Source: Gallionella sp.
GTDB lineage: Bacteria; Pseudomonadota; Gammaproteobacteria; Burkholderiales; Gallionellaceae
Direction: 5' to 3'
NCBI GenBank assembly: GCA_028710525.1
Contig: JAQTTY010000012.1
Location: forward strand, 49,898 to 113,897
Length of the DNA stretch: 64,000 nt
The notes beneath the pieces were generated by a model. That model was not told the DNA's origin, did not search any database, and saw only the letters and a program-made list of their open reading frames with translations. Positions 8,793-17,524 of this stretch are shown here, in pieces. The translations under genes and the position numbers were made by a program. Numbering within the stretch: the first letter of the stretch is position 1; every line of letters begins with the position of its first letter.

Positions 8793-8825
8793 CCGCAATT
8801 ATATTGCGGGACTTTTGCGGGACTC
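8793..8825. repeat. Inverted plus tandem repeat next to attachment site
   Basis: CCGCAA/TTGCGG pair around a 5-base loop (8793-8809), and the 11-bp unit TTGCGGGACTT is followed at once by TTGCGGGACTC (8804-8825). Three TTGCGG boxes about 90-130 bases inside the attachment site fit arm-type sites for a tyrosine recombinase or its directionality factor. This role is inferred from position only. Confidence 0.5.
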
Positions 8826-8917
8826 GGTAGTGCGTAGTTGTGCATTGTAGGGCATGGATGCAACGGCCAGCCGCACACGCAGTCAATAAAATCAATAAGT
8901 TGCGTCAAAAAAGTTGC

Positions 8918-8962
8918 CTACGAACCAAGGGGTCAGGAGTTCGAATCTCTTCGGGCGCACCA
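8918..8962 (+). other. Attachment site: 3' half of tRNA-Arg(ACG)
   Basis: From the anticodon loop CTACGAA (8918-8924, anticodon ACG) the sequence runs through the anticodon 3' stem, the variable loop, a T arm with GTTCGAATC, the acceptor CGGGCGC and CCA at 8960-8962. The 5' half of the tRNA is absent: no matching acceptor or D arm lies upstream. A tRNA 3' half starting at the anticodon loop is the usual core left by tyrosine-recombinase islands. The intact tRNA should lie at the far left end of the island, outside this window. Confidence 0.85.
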
Positions 8963-8967
8963 ACACG

Positions 8968-9003
8968 AAAAAGGGTTAGATCAATACGATCTAACCCTTT
9001 TTT
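8968..9003 (+). terminator. Strong terminator of the original tRNA-Arg gene
   Basis: A 13-15 bp stem (AAAGGGTTAGATC and its complement) around a 5-base loop ends in a T run. It begins six bases after the tRNA CCA end, which supports the view that the tRNA gene once ended here. Confidence 0.85.
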
Positions 9004-9144
9004 CATTCTAGCTAGTTCTTTATCTCTCTTATCTGCTTGTACTTGTGGCTTGGAAACTTGTCCGACTGTCCGTTATCATTCTTCATACTCGCAACTAGAT
9101 ACAGCGTAAAAGGCACATCATTTGTCGTTACAGGGGATATCGAG

Positions 9145-9696
9145 ATGAAACATACCTTCAGTATTTTAGCCTTCGTATTGCCACTCGCTGCTTGCACAAC
9201 GGATGCGAAACTGATTCCAGTCAATACGGAGGTTGCGGCAGATATACCTGCTGCAGCTGCGCTGGGTTGGCTGCAACAAACACCTAAAGACATGAGTGCC
9301 CATGTCACTCCAGCTTACCCGCAACCATGCAAATACTCAGAGGATGGCGTAATCACTAAGGAGTGGAACTCCACCTCTTTTCTAGCGCCCCCAAAACCTG
9401 GAAATGACAGACCCATACGTCCTTGGCAAGACTTCCAAGCATTACCTGGAGGGAGTGGCCTGCAAAGCTACTACGAATACACCGTGCATATCTATAACGA
9501 GGGGACGCCTCAACAATCTTGCTCAGGCCGTGTGGGCCTTAAACCTAAAAATGGCGAGGGGAGCTGTACTGCTTATTACAGCTTAGATCCGAAGTATTCT
9601 GGCCCCACTGACTGTTCTTCCGTAAAGCGCGACGTCGAACGTACACTGACTGCACTCAAAGCAATGGGAGTAGATGTGGTGCCGCAAGGGCGTTAG
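9145..9696 (+). CDS. Putative lipoprotein (paralogue of the facing gene)
   Basis: A 183-residue exported protein with a lipoprotein signal ending in LPLAAC. I start it at the ATG 9145, which has AGGGG eight bases upstream and gives a proper signal peptide; the open frame extends further upstream without one. The mature part has the stretch ADIPAAAALGWLQQTPK and a C-terminal helix with LTALKAMGV. Both are mirrored in the convergent gene that ends only 6 bases away (QDIPPEAALAWLQQVPK and LSALGALGV), so the two are paralogues of one small family. Several Cys residues could pair in the periplasm. Function unknown; likely anchored in the outer membrane. Confidence 0.75.
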   Translation: MKHTFSILAFVLPLAACTTDAKLIPVNTEVAADIPAAAALGWLQQTPKDMSAHVTPAYPQPCKYSEDGVITKEWNSTSFLAPPKPGNDRPIRPWQDFQALPGGSGLQSYYEYTVHIYNEGTPQQSCSGRVGLKPKNGEGSCTAYYSLDPKYSGPTDCSSVKRDVERTLTALKAMGVDVVPQGR

Positions 9697-9702
9697 GAGT
9701 AT

Positions 9703-10173
9703 TCATTCAGGCAGTTCGCCCAGCTCCACACCCAACGCCCCCAATGCCGAAAGCGTTTTATCCATATCAGCGCGGATGCGCTCATTTCGATTCATATCAG
9801 GTGCACCGTAATATTCGACTTCATAAGTAGTACATCTGCCATTGGTAGAGAAGGCTGTTGTCAAAGCGGAATTATTTTTCTTTACAATCTCAATCACGCC
9901 ACCATTTAAGTCTTCTTCGACCAAGCGTTGCACCACGTTGATCCTCATATCCTTAGCCGCCACGACTTCATCACCGATGCGCACCCCCTGAGGGGTCCAT
10001 GCGCAAAGATGCCAGATACCGCCACTCTTCTTAGGCACCTGTTGCAACCAAGCCAGCGCCGCTTCAGGCGGGATGTCTTGTAGAACACTTTTATCCACGC
10101 TCACTGGTTTCGAAGGGATAGCACAAGCTGTCAAAGACGCCGCAACAAGCATAGCTATGGGCATGTATCGCAT
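9703..10173 (-). CDS. Putative lipoprotein, paralogue of the gene at 9145
   Basis: A 156-residue product beginning MRYMPIAML with a lipobox ending at TAC. The ATG at 10173 is preferred because GGAG lies six bases before it; a GTG four codons upstream has no spacing for a ribosome site. It shares the DIPPEAALAWLQQ-like block and the LSALGALGV C-terminal helix with the convergent lipoprotein gene. It follows the PDZ-domain gene on the same strand after about 40 bases, so these three minus-strand genes probably form one transcript. Function unknown. Confidence 0.75.
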   Translation of the reverse strand: MRYMPIAMLVAASLTACAIPSKPVSVDKSVLQDIPPEAALAWLQQVPKKSGGIWHLCAWTPQGVRIGDEVVAAKDMRINVVQRLVEEDLNGGVIEIVKKNNSALTTAFSTNGRCTTYEVEYYGAPDMNRNERIRADMDKTLSALGALGVELGELPE

Positions 10174-10214
10174 ATCAATCTCCACTCCAAAATTTCACTT
10201 AAAGACGATGCATC

Positions 10215-11384
10215 CTAATTGGAGTCGGTCAACTCAGCATCAAACGGACCGTATTCCAACTGGATGTGAGCAACAGCATTCTCACGCCAAACTCCAATGC
10301 TGACTTTATCTCCTACACCACCAAACAAGGAATTTCTCTTTTTAAGCAACTCTTCCTGAGACATCTCTCGTTCTCTGACCTCATGGCGCTCCGCACCAAT
10401 AGCTGCAGCTAATCCTCCAAATACTCCAGCTGATTGCAGACCCTTAGCGACAGGATTGCCATTGCTATCTATACGCTCGGTGACTGTCGTTTTGACGCCC
10501 CTCTTAGCAATGGCAGCGTTCAACGCTCTCACATCGTGCACAACTAACTCGCCGTAAACCATGATGATATCTCCGGCACGAAGTCCTGCCCGTGCCGCAG
10601 TAGAACCTATGGCTACAGACAGTACTCGCACACCTTTAACCCCGCCGCTTAAAGTAGTGGAACGAGCACCTTCTGCATTTCCTCCTTTTAAGGGAGCTTG
10701 CACTGTACTTGCCATCAACGCAGCGCCAATAGGAAATTGCGCTGAACCTATACCGGTCAGCGTGAGGTAGTTCTCGGCCCGCTTACCTGGTTGGACTGGC
10801 TGATAATTCTCAGGAGAAATTTGTATATAAAGGAAACTGCCATCAGGGATATGCCCAACAGACAGACTTGCTTTGGCGAACCCCCAATCGGTATTGATGC
10901 TTTCAATCTTACCGATACGGACGCTAACCGCATTGAATGCTGACCACTTTTTTTGTATTTCCGCGGCATGTGCTGCGGCCGCCTCGCGCTCACGTTGCTC
11001 TTGATCGCGCTTACCTAGCCGATCAGACAGCATAGCAATTGCCTCTTGGTAGTTGGCTCCCTGAGGGCCAGCCTCTTTCACATAGTTCTCAAGTGCAACA
11101 TCCCCTGCCAAGTTGTTTTTCAAATCAAAGTAAGCGCGCGCTTCATAGAAATAGACCTCGCTACCCGTGTCGATATTTTTTGCGCGCATTTTTCTAACTG
11201 TATTGACGATCTTCACTGCATCATTCGCTTTGATAGCTGTAATCAGCTCATGCTTAAGCAGATCGGTTTGCACGGACAGCGGCAGCTCTGCATGTGCAGA
11301 GGAAAATGGGAGTTGCAGCAGTAACAGTAATGCGATCACCTTAACGCCGCTCATAATGGCTTTGATACACATAGATGACGTCAT
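10215..11384 (-). CDS. Exported PDZ-domain protein
   Basis: A 389-residue protein with a signal peptide (cleavage expected after SSAHA). The N-terminal third is helical and could include TPR/Sel1-like helices (YFYEARAYFDL). A charged QEQREREAAAAHAAE coiled segment follows. A PDZ-like domain lies near residues 245-295 of the product (VRVLSVAIGSTAARAGL, then RAGDIIMVYGE), typical for binding peptide C-termini in the periplasm. No protease catalytic domain is visible. The ATG at 11384 is chosen because GGAGG lies just before it. It is 27 bases behind the next upstream gene, so the two are likely co-expressed and may act on the same envelope structure. Confidence 0.75.
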   Translation of the reverse strand: MTSSMCIKAIMSGVKVIALLLLLQLPFSSAHAELPLSVQTDLLKHELITAIKANDAVKIVNTVRKMRAKNIDTGSEVYFYEARAYFDLKNNLAGDVALENYVKEAGPQGANYQEAIAMLSDRLGKRDQEQREREAAAAHAAEIQKKWSAFNAVSVRIGKIESINTDWGFAKASLSVGHIPDGSFLYIQISPENYQPVQPGKRAENYLTLTGIGSAQFPIGAALMASTVQAPLKGGNAEGARSTTLSGGVKGVRVLSVAIGSTAARAGLRAGDIIMVYGELVVHDVRALNAAIAKRGVKTTVTERIDSNGNPVAKGLQSAGVFGGLAAAIGAERHEVREREMSQEELLKKRNSLFGGVGDKVSIGVWRENAVAHIQLEYGPFDAELTDSN

Positions 11385-11411
11385 AAAATCCTCCATAACT
11401 AATGCATAAAC

Positions 11412-12731
11412 TTAGTCGCCACATACTGCGTTCCCGCATGACTGCGTGCAATTCCGCTCCACTCTCGCAAACTCGTCGGCGTAATGACATGCGTGCACTT
11501 TGGTGAACTCGATCTTTATCTTTAAGCAGGCGTCTGTTCGATATGGGATTTTGATGTCTATGGGTGTGCCGTTACCGCATTTGTCTTGATATTGATAATA
11601 CTTATAGGGCTGTTTAACAGGCGCAGCACGCTGCGCTTGGTAACTTGGGTTGGCGTTCTGTGCGACTTCCCAAGTATTTGTGCCACCGCGGCGGTTCCGC
11701 TCCTGAGCGAGGGTGATCTCTCTTTGCCCATCTTGGTAAATTTTCTTACCATCACCATTCAAAGCATTAACAGTATGGCTCACCCCATACTCAATAGCAT
11801 TCGGCAAACCTGCATGTGCAGCACCCGCAGCAACGACACCACCGCCAACGACGCCAAAAAATATTTCCGCGCCACTCACTTTATTGCGTTGTTGTTCTTG
11901 TTCTTCGGCTCGGCGCTGGGCTTCACGCCGTTGCGCTTCACGATATTCATTCAGGTGCCGTGAGGCAATCTGCCTTGCCTCAGTCAATGCACTCGTTTGC
12001 TGATACTCAGCCTGCTCTGTCGCGCTGGCGAGTTGTTGTAATTGATCATTGCGTAGACGTGTGCGGTCTGCTTTATACAACTCATCAGCAAAAGAAGTGT
12101 TGATTGCTGCGTCAGGTACCGGCTGTGCTACGGAACTACCCAGACCAGCCAACATGCTATCAATCTCATTGCGGGGCTTAGCGTTAGCTGCAGATTGGAC
12201 TTCCGGTGAAGGAGACGGCTTGGTGGTTGGTTTACTGGCAAAGAATATCTTATCGATGCGCTTATCTTGGACATCTGTGTGAGGCGACCTAGATCTAATC
12301 TCATCAAAGTGCAGCACCTCTACCCCACCCCTGTGACATTTAGCAGAATAGCGCCACTTAAAGGGCTGCGTGGGATCCTGTGCCAACACCACCATACTGA
12401 TACCGCCTGGAACACGCTCTAATTCTATAAATCCTTCGGGGAAGGGTGAATCTAAGCTCGCGGGGGTGATATTGTATGCATCGCTAGGATTGACATTAAC
12501 GTTGTCCAATATCGCATTCTTTTGCATCGAGGTGAGCACGAGTTTGTGCTGAGCGGGCCTAGTTGCCACCCCATTGATGATCTCTGGCAATTGCTCATAA
12601 ACCGCAATCTGCACACACCCCATATCGTATTGGTAGATCCGTTCACCTTGCTCAGACGCGGCAAAAGATACTGAATAACCCAGCAATAATAGAGAGACCG
12701 AAGAGGTTTTTAAGCAAGCGCATAAATGCAT
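11412..12731 (-). CDS. Exported coiled-coil protein of unknown function
   Basis: A 439-residue protein with an N-terminal signal peptide (LLLLGYSVSFAAS). Around residues 255-285 is a strongly charged coiled coil (REAQRREAQRRAEEQEQQR). Next comes a glycine-rich hydrophobic stretch, FFGVVGGGVVAAGAAHAG, which resembles a glycine-zipper membrane segment. The C-terminal 70 residues hold eight cysteines, probably disulfide bonded. I do not recognise a family. It heads the minus-strand transcript that also carries the PDZ protein and a lipoprotein, which suggests an envelope assembly of these three. Confidence 0.65.
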   Translation of the reverse strand: MHLCACLKTSSVSLLLLGYSVSFAASEQGERIYQYDMGCVQIAVYEQLPEIINGVATRPAQHKLVLTSMQKNAILDNVNVNPSDAYNITPASLDSPFPEGFIELERVPGGISMVVLAQDPTQPFKWRYSAKCHRGGVEVLHFDEIRSRSPHTDVQDKRIDKIFFASKPTTKPSPSPEVQSAANAKPRNEIDSMLAGLGSSVAQPVPDAAINTSFADELYKADRTRLRNDQLQQLASATEQAEYQQTSALTEARQIASRHLNEYREAQRREAQRRAEEQEQQRNKVSGAEIFFGVVGGGVVAAGAAHAGLPNAIEYGVSHTVNALNGDGKKIYQDGQREITLAQERNRRGGTNTWEVAQNANPSYQAQRAAPVKQPYKYYQYQDKCGNGTPIDIKIPYRTDACLKIKIEFTKVHACHYADEFARVERNCTQSCGNAVCGD

Positions 12732-12916
12732 CAGCGTAGCCCATCCGTTTTCTATATCTGCACAAGCTTGATAGTAGAGCTTGTTGCCTCGACGGGAAAA
12801 TTATACTCAATCAGCTTTTATGAGAAACTTTTTTCTGTCCTACACCCCTGACTACTCTATGGGTATCACCCCAATAGGCTCAGGCCTTTCCGCGTTGCGT
12901 GATATCATCGCGCGCC

Positions 12917-13795
12917 ATGAAAAAACAGCCTGATTCACTACATCGTTTCCTCTTCGAAAACACTCCTATCCGCGGCGAGCGGGTACATCTGGATGCCGTT
13001 TGGCATAGCGTACTTGAGCGCCACGACTATCCACCCATGATGCACAAGCTGATGGGTGAATTGTCTGCCGCCGCTGTTTTACTGGCGGCTACGCTCAAGC
13101 TGGATGGCTCGTTGATATTGCAGATACAAGGCACCGGCGTGATCAAGTTGCTGGTGGTGGAGTGTGATGGCGAGATGCAGATGCGTGCTACGGCTAAATG
13201 GGAAGGCGAGCTAGTCGGCACGCTACCTGAGTTGGTCGGCGATAACGGTCGCTTCGTCATCACCCTCGCACCCAAGAATGGTAACCAACCTTATCAAGGC
13301 ATAGTCGAACTGGAAGGCGACACGGTCGCCGAGATCTTGCAGAACTATATGAGCCGCTCCGAGCAGCTGGACACGCGCCTGTGGCTGGCCGCCGATGAGC
13401 GCGCCGCGTCCGGCATGTTGTTGCAGAAGATGCCCGAGATGCACGACAACGATGCAGATGCTTGGGCGCGCGTCACCCAGTTGGCCGCGACCTTAAAGGA
13501 CGACGAGTTGATGCAGCTCAGCACCGAAGAGTTGTTGCACCGCCTCTATCATGAGGAAGACGTGCGACTGTTCGAAGCGCAAAGAATCACATTCCATTGC
13601 TCCTGCACACGCGAGAAAGTCGTTCAGATGTTGCGCATGTTGGGCGAAGAAGAAGTCGACTCCATCCTGGCAGAACGCGCCAGCATAGAAGTGCATTGCG
13701 ATTTCTGTAACCAAAGCTATGAGTTTGACAAGGTCGATGCCGCCGAACTATTCGCTGCAATAGCCCCCGTCGTCACCAACGCGACGCGTCACTAA
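12917..13795 (+). CDS. hslO: Hsp33 redox-regulated chaperone
   Basis: A 292-residue cytoplasmic holdase that is switched on by oxidation and unfolding. The N-terminal domain is typical (HDYPPMMHKLMGELSAAA). The C-terminal zinc site is intact: C-x-C in HCSCTREKV and C-x-x-C in CDFCNQSYEF, the cysteines that release zinc and form disulfides when active. I start at ATG 12917 (MKKQPDSLHRF); an in-frame GTG at 12899 would add six residues and neither has a clear ribosome site. It is transcribed divergently from the exported coiled-coil gene, with 185 bases between them. Confidence 0.95.
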   Translation: MKKQPDSLHRFLFENTPIRGERVHLDAVWHSVLERHDYPPMMHKLMGELSAAAVLLAATLKLDGSLILQIQGTGVIKLLVVECDGEMQMRATAKWEGELVGTLPELVGDNGRFVITLAPKNGNQPYQGIVELEGDTVAEILQNYMSRSEQLDTRLWLAADERAASGMLLQKMPEMHDNDADAWARVTQLAATLKDDELMQLSTEELLHRLYHEEDVRLFEAQRITFHCSCTREKVVQMLRMLGEEEVDSILAERASIEVHCDFCNQSYEFDKVDAAELFAAIAPVVTNATRH

Positions 13796-14119
13796 ATCCT
13801 TCTTGAAGGTAGAGCACAGGCTCCCTGTGCTCATCGCGCTTGCACCTCTTCCACAGTGCGCTTTCCTTATCTGCGCCTTGTGCATAGCATCTTCGCAATA
13901 CACACCACTTTCTATATATCTATCGTCTGTGTAAGTTCTGCGCATTTGCGACGACTAATACATAGACCCTCAACTGACGGGGATGCGCGGCATGTCCTCT
14001 GAAATCAGAATTAGCCCTACATCCTCAGCGAGAAGCATGTCCGCATGAATCTGCCTTAAACATTGCAGGCCTATACTGCAAGGCCCATCCGAACACTCAC
14101 CTTTAATAAGGAGCGCATC
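13796..14119. other. Intergenic stretch without a gene
   Basis: About 320 bases between hslO and the DUF427 gene. No convincing ORF, tRNA or strong terminator is seen. The last part holds the AAGGAG ribosome site (14108-14113) of the DUF427 gene, and its promoter is presumably here. Confidence 0.5.
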
Positions 14120-14410
14120 ATGCCTAGAGCTATCTGGAACGACCAAGTCATCGCCGAAGCACCTGCCAGCGAGATCCATCGCGTGGAAGGTAATGTCTAT
14201 TTCCCACCCACGGCGGTGAACACTGAATTTTTACGTCCCAGCGACACGCATACACACTGCGTCTGGAAGGGCATCGCCAGCTATCACGATGTGGTCGTGG
14301 CTGGACAAGTGAACAAAGACGCGGCATGGTACTACCCCGAGCCGTCCAAGATGGCAGAACGCATCCAAGGCTATATCGCTTTCTGGCACGGCGTAAAAGT
14401 GGAAGACTAG
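14120..14410 (+). CDS. DUF427 domain protein
   Basis: A 96-residue protein matching the small DUF427 family, with conserved features such as VYFPPTAV, THTHCVWKG, AAWYYPEP and a final helix ending at the short C-terminus. The start at 14120 follows AAGGAG at a good distance; the longer open frame has no ribosome site. It ends 3 bases before egtB, so it is very likely co-transcribed with the ergothioneine genes. The family has no established reaction that I can name. Confidence 0.85.
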   Translation: MPRAIWNDQVIAEAPASEIHRVEGNVYFPPTAVNTEFLRPSDTHTHCVWKGIASYHDVVVAGQVNKDAAWYYPEPSKMAERIQGYIAFWHGVKVED

Positions 14411-14413
14411 CTT

Positions 14414-15682
14414 ATGCATCTGCAAGCCCACGCAGCGAACGAAGCACCCAGTTTGTCCGAGCGATTCGCCGCAGTGCGCGATCGCACGCTGGCGTTGTGC
14501 GCGCCCCTAGAGATCGAAGACTACGGCCTGCAAAGCAGCGATTTCGTCAGCCCACCTAAATGGCATCTGGCGCATACCACTTGGTTCTTCGAGACGTTCA
14601 TCTTGCTCCCTTACGCGCCGGGCTATCAGGTGTTCCATCCCGCTTACGCGCATCTATTCAATTCCTATTACGAGACTGCCGGAACGTTCTACCCCAGACC
14701 GCAGCGCGGCTGGTTGTCGCGCCCCACGGTGGCCGAAGTGAAACGTTATCGTGCGCATGTGGATGCAGAGATGCGGAACTTATTGCGCCAGCTTCCCGGT
14801 GCACACGAACACGACATCGTGAGCCGTGTGACCTTGGGTATAGAGCACGAGATACAACATCAGGAATTGTTGCTGATGGACACGCACTACAATCTTGCGC
14901 ACAACCCTTTGCATCCCGCGTATCAAGCGCCAGTACACATAATGGGCAATGTTCCGGGCGTGCTGACTTGGAGTGCCTATCGCGGCGGCCTCAGCGCCAT
15001 CGGCCACGCGGGCGAGGGCTTCTGTTTCGATAACGAGCGTCCGCGTCATCAAGTACTGCTGCGCGATTTCCGCCTAGCGAATCGCCTGATAACGAATGGT
15101 GAATACCTGGACTTCATCACCGACGGTGGCTACCAACGCGCAGAGTTGTGGTTGTCGGATGGCTGGCAACAAGTCAAAGCGCGCAACTGGAACGCACCTT
15201 TGTATTGGCAACAAGACGCTGATGGTTGGCAACGTTTTACGCTGTCCGGTTTACAGCCTTTGGACTTGCATCAGCCTGTCGCAAACTTGAGCTATCTGGA
15301 AGCAGACGCCTATGCGCGTTGGGCGGGCAAACGTCTGCCGACCGAAGCGGAATGGGAACATGCCGCGGCATCGCTCGCACTGAGCGACAGCTTTTTGGAA
15401 AGCGGCACGCTGCAAGCGCAAGCCGCTACCGGACAAGGTCTGACGCAGATGTTCGGCGAGTTGTGGCAATGGACGCAGAGCCCTTACACTGCCTACCCCG
15501 GCTTCCATCCCTTGCCCGGCACATTGGGCGAATACAACGGCAAATTCATGTCCGACCAATGGGTGTTGCGCGGCGGCTCCTGCCTCACCCCAGAGGCGCA
15601 TCTACGCGCTACTTATCGAAATTTTTTCCGGGCAGCTGACCGTTGGATGTATTCCGGTCTGCGTCTGGCGGAGGACGCATGA
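14414..15682 (+). CDS. egtB: Ergothioneine biosynthesis sulfoxide synthase
   Basis: EgtB is a non-heme iron enzyme that joins a thiol (cysteine or gamma-glutamylcysteine) to trimethyl-histidine as a sulfoxide. The 422-residue product has the N-terminal DinB-like domain with the iron-binding histidines (KWHLAHTTW, and IEHEIQHQELL near residue 137) and a C-terminal formylglycine-generating-enzyme-like domain (RLPTEAEWEHAA, LRGGSCLTPEAHLRATYRNF). No egtA or egtC homologue is nearby, so the enzyme may use cysteine directly; that is inference. Its stop overlaps the egtD start. Confidence 0.95.
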   Translation: MHLQAHAANEAPSLSERFAAVRDRTLALCAPLEIEDYGLQSSDFVSPPKWHLAHTTWFFETFILLPYAPGYQVFHPAYAHLFNSYYETAGTFYPRPQRGWLSRPTVAEVKRYRAHVDAEMRNLLRQLPGAHEHDIVSRVTLGIEHEIQHQELLLMDTHYNLAHNPLHPAYQAPVHIMGNVPGVLTWSAYRGGLSAIGHAGEGFCFDNERPRHQVLLRDFRLANRLITNGEYLDFITDGGYQRAELWLSDGWQQVKARNWNAPLYWQQDADGWQRFTLSGLQPLDLHQPVANLSYLEADAYARWAGKRLPTEAEWEHAAASLALSDSFLESGTLQAQAATGQGLTQMFGELWQWTQSPYTAYPGFHPLPGTLGEYNGKFMSDQWVLRGGSCLTPEAHLRATYRNFFRAADRWMYSGLRLAEDA

Positions 15683-16677
15683 TGCGTAGCGAATCACCAG
15701 TCACACAGCAAGACGCAGACGACAATGATTTCCTAGACACGGTATGTGCGGCCTTGCGCCAGCATCCGCGCAGCATACCGCCCAAGTTCTTTTACGATGC
15801 ACAAGGCTCGCAGTTGTTCGACCTGATCTGCACCACGCCTGAGTATTACCCAACCCGTACCGAGACTGGCATCTTGCAGCGCCACGGCGCGCAGATGGTC
15901 GAGCTGATCGGCAAAGATTGTGTGCTGATCGAGCTAGGTAGCGGCAGCGCCACCAAAACGCCACTGCTGTTGCAACATCTGGATAGCGCGGCCGAATATG
16001 TGCCCATCGATATCTGCGAGCCGCATCTGCTGCAGAGTACAGCTCGCCTGCAAACGATGTATCCCGAGGTACGCATGCATCCCTTGTGCGCCGATTACAC
16101 CCGCATGCCTGCGCTGCCCGAATCGGTAGAGGGACGCGGTCGTCATGTGGTGTTCTTCCCCGGTTCCACTATAGGTAACTGCAATCCAGATGAAGCGGTC
16201 GCCCTGTTGCGTCACGTCGCCACATTGGTGGGCGAAGACGGCGGACTATTGCTGGGCGTGGACTGCAAAAAATCCCCCGCCATCCTCAATGCCGCTTACA
16301 ACGATGCCGCTGGACACACGGCCGCGTTCAACATCAATCTACTGGAGCGTATGCAGCGTGAGCTGGGCGCGGAGTTAGATGTGGAACAGTTCGAGCACTA
16401 CGCTTACTACAACGCGGGGCTGGGCCGTATCGAGATGCACCTCATCAGCCGTTGCGCGCAAAACATCACGATAGGCGACGAGACTTTCCACTTCGAGGCG
16501 GGCGAATCGCTGCACACTGAGAACTCCTACAAATATAACGCGCAAGAGTTTCAGCGTTTGGCGCGCGCCGCTGGCTGGCATCTCAAGACCACTTGGCGCG
16601 ATGCCGACGGCTATTTCGAGGTGCACTATCTAAGCCGCCGCGCTACCGAACCGCACCATCTGCCGCAACGTTCCTGA
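15679..16677 (+). CDS. egtD: L-histidine N-alpha-methyltransferase
   Basis: EgtD methylates histidine three times with S-adenosylmethionine to give hercynine, the substrate of EgtB. The 332-residue product shows the SAM-binding motif LIELGSGSATKTPLLL, the early PPKFFYDAQGSQLF block and the FFPGSTIGN segment of the family. The ATGATG start (15679 or 15682) overlaps the egtB stop, so translation is coupled; a farther upstream in-frame ATG lies inside egtB and is unlikely. With egtB it forms the two-gene core of ergothioneine synthesis. Confidence 0.95.
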   Translation: MMRSESPVTQQDADDNDFLDTVCAALRQHPRSIPPKFFYDAQGSQLFDLICTTPEYYPTRTETGILQRHGAQMVELIGKDCVLIELGSGSATKTPLLLQHLDSAAEYVPIDICEPHLLQSTARLQTMYPEVRMHPLCADYTRMPALPESVEGRGRHVVFFPGSTIGNCNPDEAVALLRHVATLVGEDGGLLLGVDCKKSPAILNAAYNDAAGHTAAFNINLLERMQRELGAELDVEQFEHYAYYNAGLGRIEMHLISRCAQNITIGDETFHFEAGESLHTENSYKYNAQEFQRLARAAGWHLKTTWRDADGYFEVHYLSRRATEPHHLPQRS

Positions 16678-16684
16678 TACTCCC

Positions 16685-17524
16685 ATGAGCGCGTTACGCC
16701 TCGCCCTGCTCACCACGCTGACGATGATCGCCTTCGCGGCGAACTCGGTGTTCTGCCGCATGGCGCTCAAGCAGACCAGCATAGACGCGGCCAGCTTCAC
16801 GACGGTGCGATTACTCGCCGGCGCGGCCATGTTGCTGCTCCTAATGCGATTGCAAAACAAAGCGCCCTTGCGCCACGGCTCTTGGCGTAGCGCGCTGGCC
16901 TTGTTCATCTACGCCGCCGCGCTGTCGTTCGCCTATCGCAGCATCAACACCGGCGCGGGCGCGCTGATGTTGTTTGGCGCGGTACAAGCCACCATGATCT
17001 TGGCCGGCTATCTTGCCGGTGAACGCATGAGCGCGTTGCAGACAGCGGGTTTCGTTGCGGCGCTCACTGGACTGGTGATACTCGTATCGCCGGGTGTGCA
17101 AGCGCCGTCATTACTCGATTCGCTCATCATGCTGCTGAGCGGTATCGCCTGGGGCATGTATTCACTATGGGGGAAAGGACAACCCGATGCAGCGGCCGCG
17201 ACTGCGGGTAACTTCTTGCGCGCCGTGCCGCTAACTTTATTGCTGACCTTGATCGCCTCGCCTTGGATGACATGGGACACACGCGGCGTGGTGTATGCCG
17301 TGTTGTCCGGCGCGCTGACCTCGGCCTTGGGCTATGTGCTGTGGTACAAAGTTTTGCAACAGTTGCGCGCCATGACCGCCTCGACCATACAACTGAGCGC
17401 ACCGCTGCTGGCCTCACTCGGCGGCATCGTGTTACTCGGCGAAGTATTTACTCGCGATCTGCTGATCGCCTCGCTACTGATACTCGGCGGGATATTGCTG
17501 GTGGTCAGACAGCGCAAGCGTTAG
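16685..17524 (+). CDS. EamA/DMT-family transporter
   Basis: A 279-residue inner-membrane protein with about ten hydrophobic segments in two similar halves, the EamA drug/metabolite transporter layout (TMIAFAANSVFCRMAL at the start, ALGYVLWYKVLQQL near the last repeat). It starts 7 bases after egtD and is probably part of the same transcript, so a role in moving ergothioneine, a precursor or a related amino compound is an attractive inference. Substrates of this family cannot be read from sequence. It converges with, and overlaps by 4 bases, the C-S lyase gene. Confidence 0.85.
   Translation: MSALRLALLTTLTMIAFAANSVFCRMALKQTSIDAASFTTVRLLAGAAMLLLLMRLQNKAPLRHGSWRSALALFIYAAALSFAYRSINTGAGALMLFGAVQATMILAGYLAGERMSALQTAGFVAALTGLVILVSPGVQAPSLLDSLIMLLSGIAWGMYSLWGKGQPDAAAATAGNFLRAVPLTLLLTLIASPWMTWDTRGVVYAVLSGALTSALGYVLWYKVLQQLRAMTASTIQLSAPLLASLGGIVLLGEVFTRDLLIASLLILGGILLVVRQRKR

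Noticed and set aside
8885..8962. A complete tRNA gene
   Set aside because: Only the half from the anticodon loop onwards is present; no 5' acceptor strand or D arm matches.
8840..9109. A plus-strand frame running through the attachment site
   Set aside because: It covers the tRNA remnant and its terminator, so it cannot be a normal gene.
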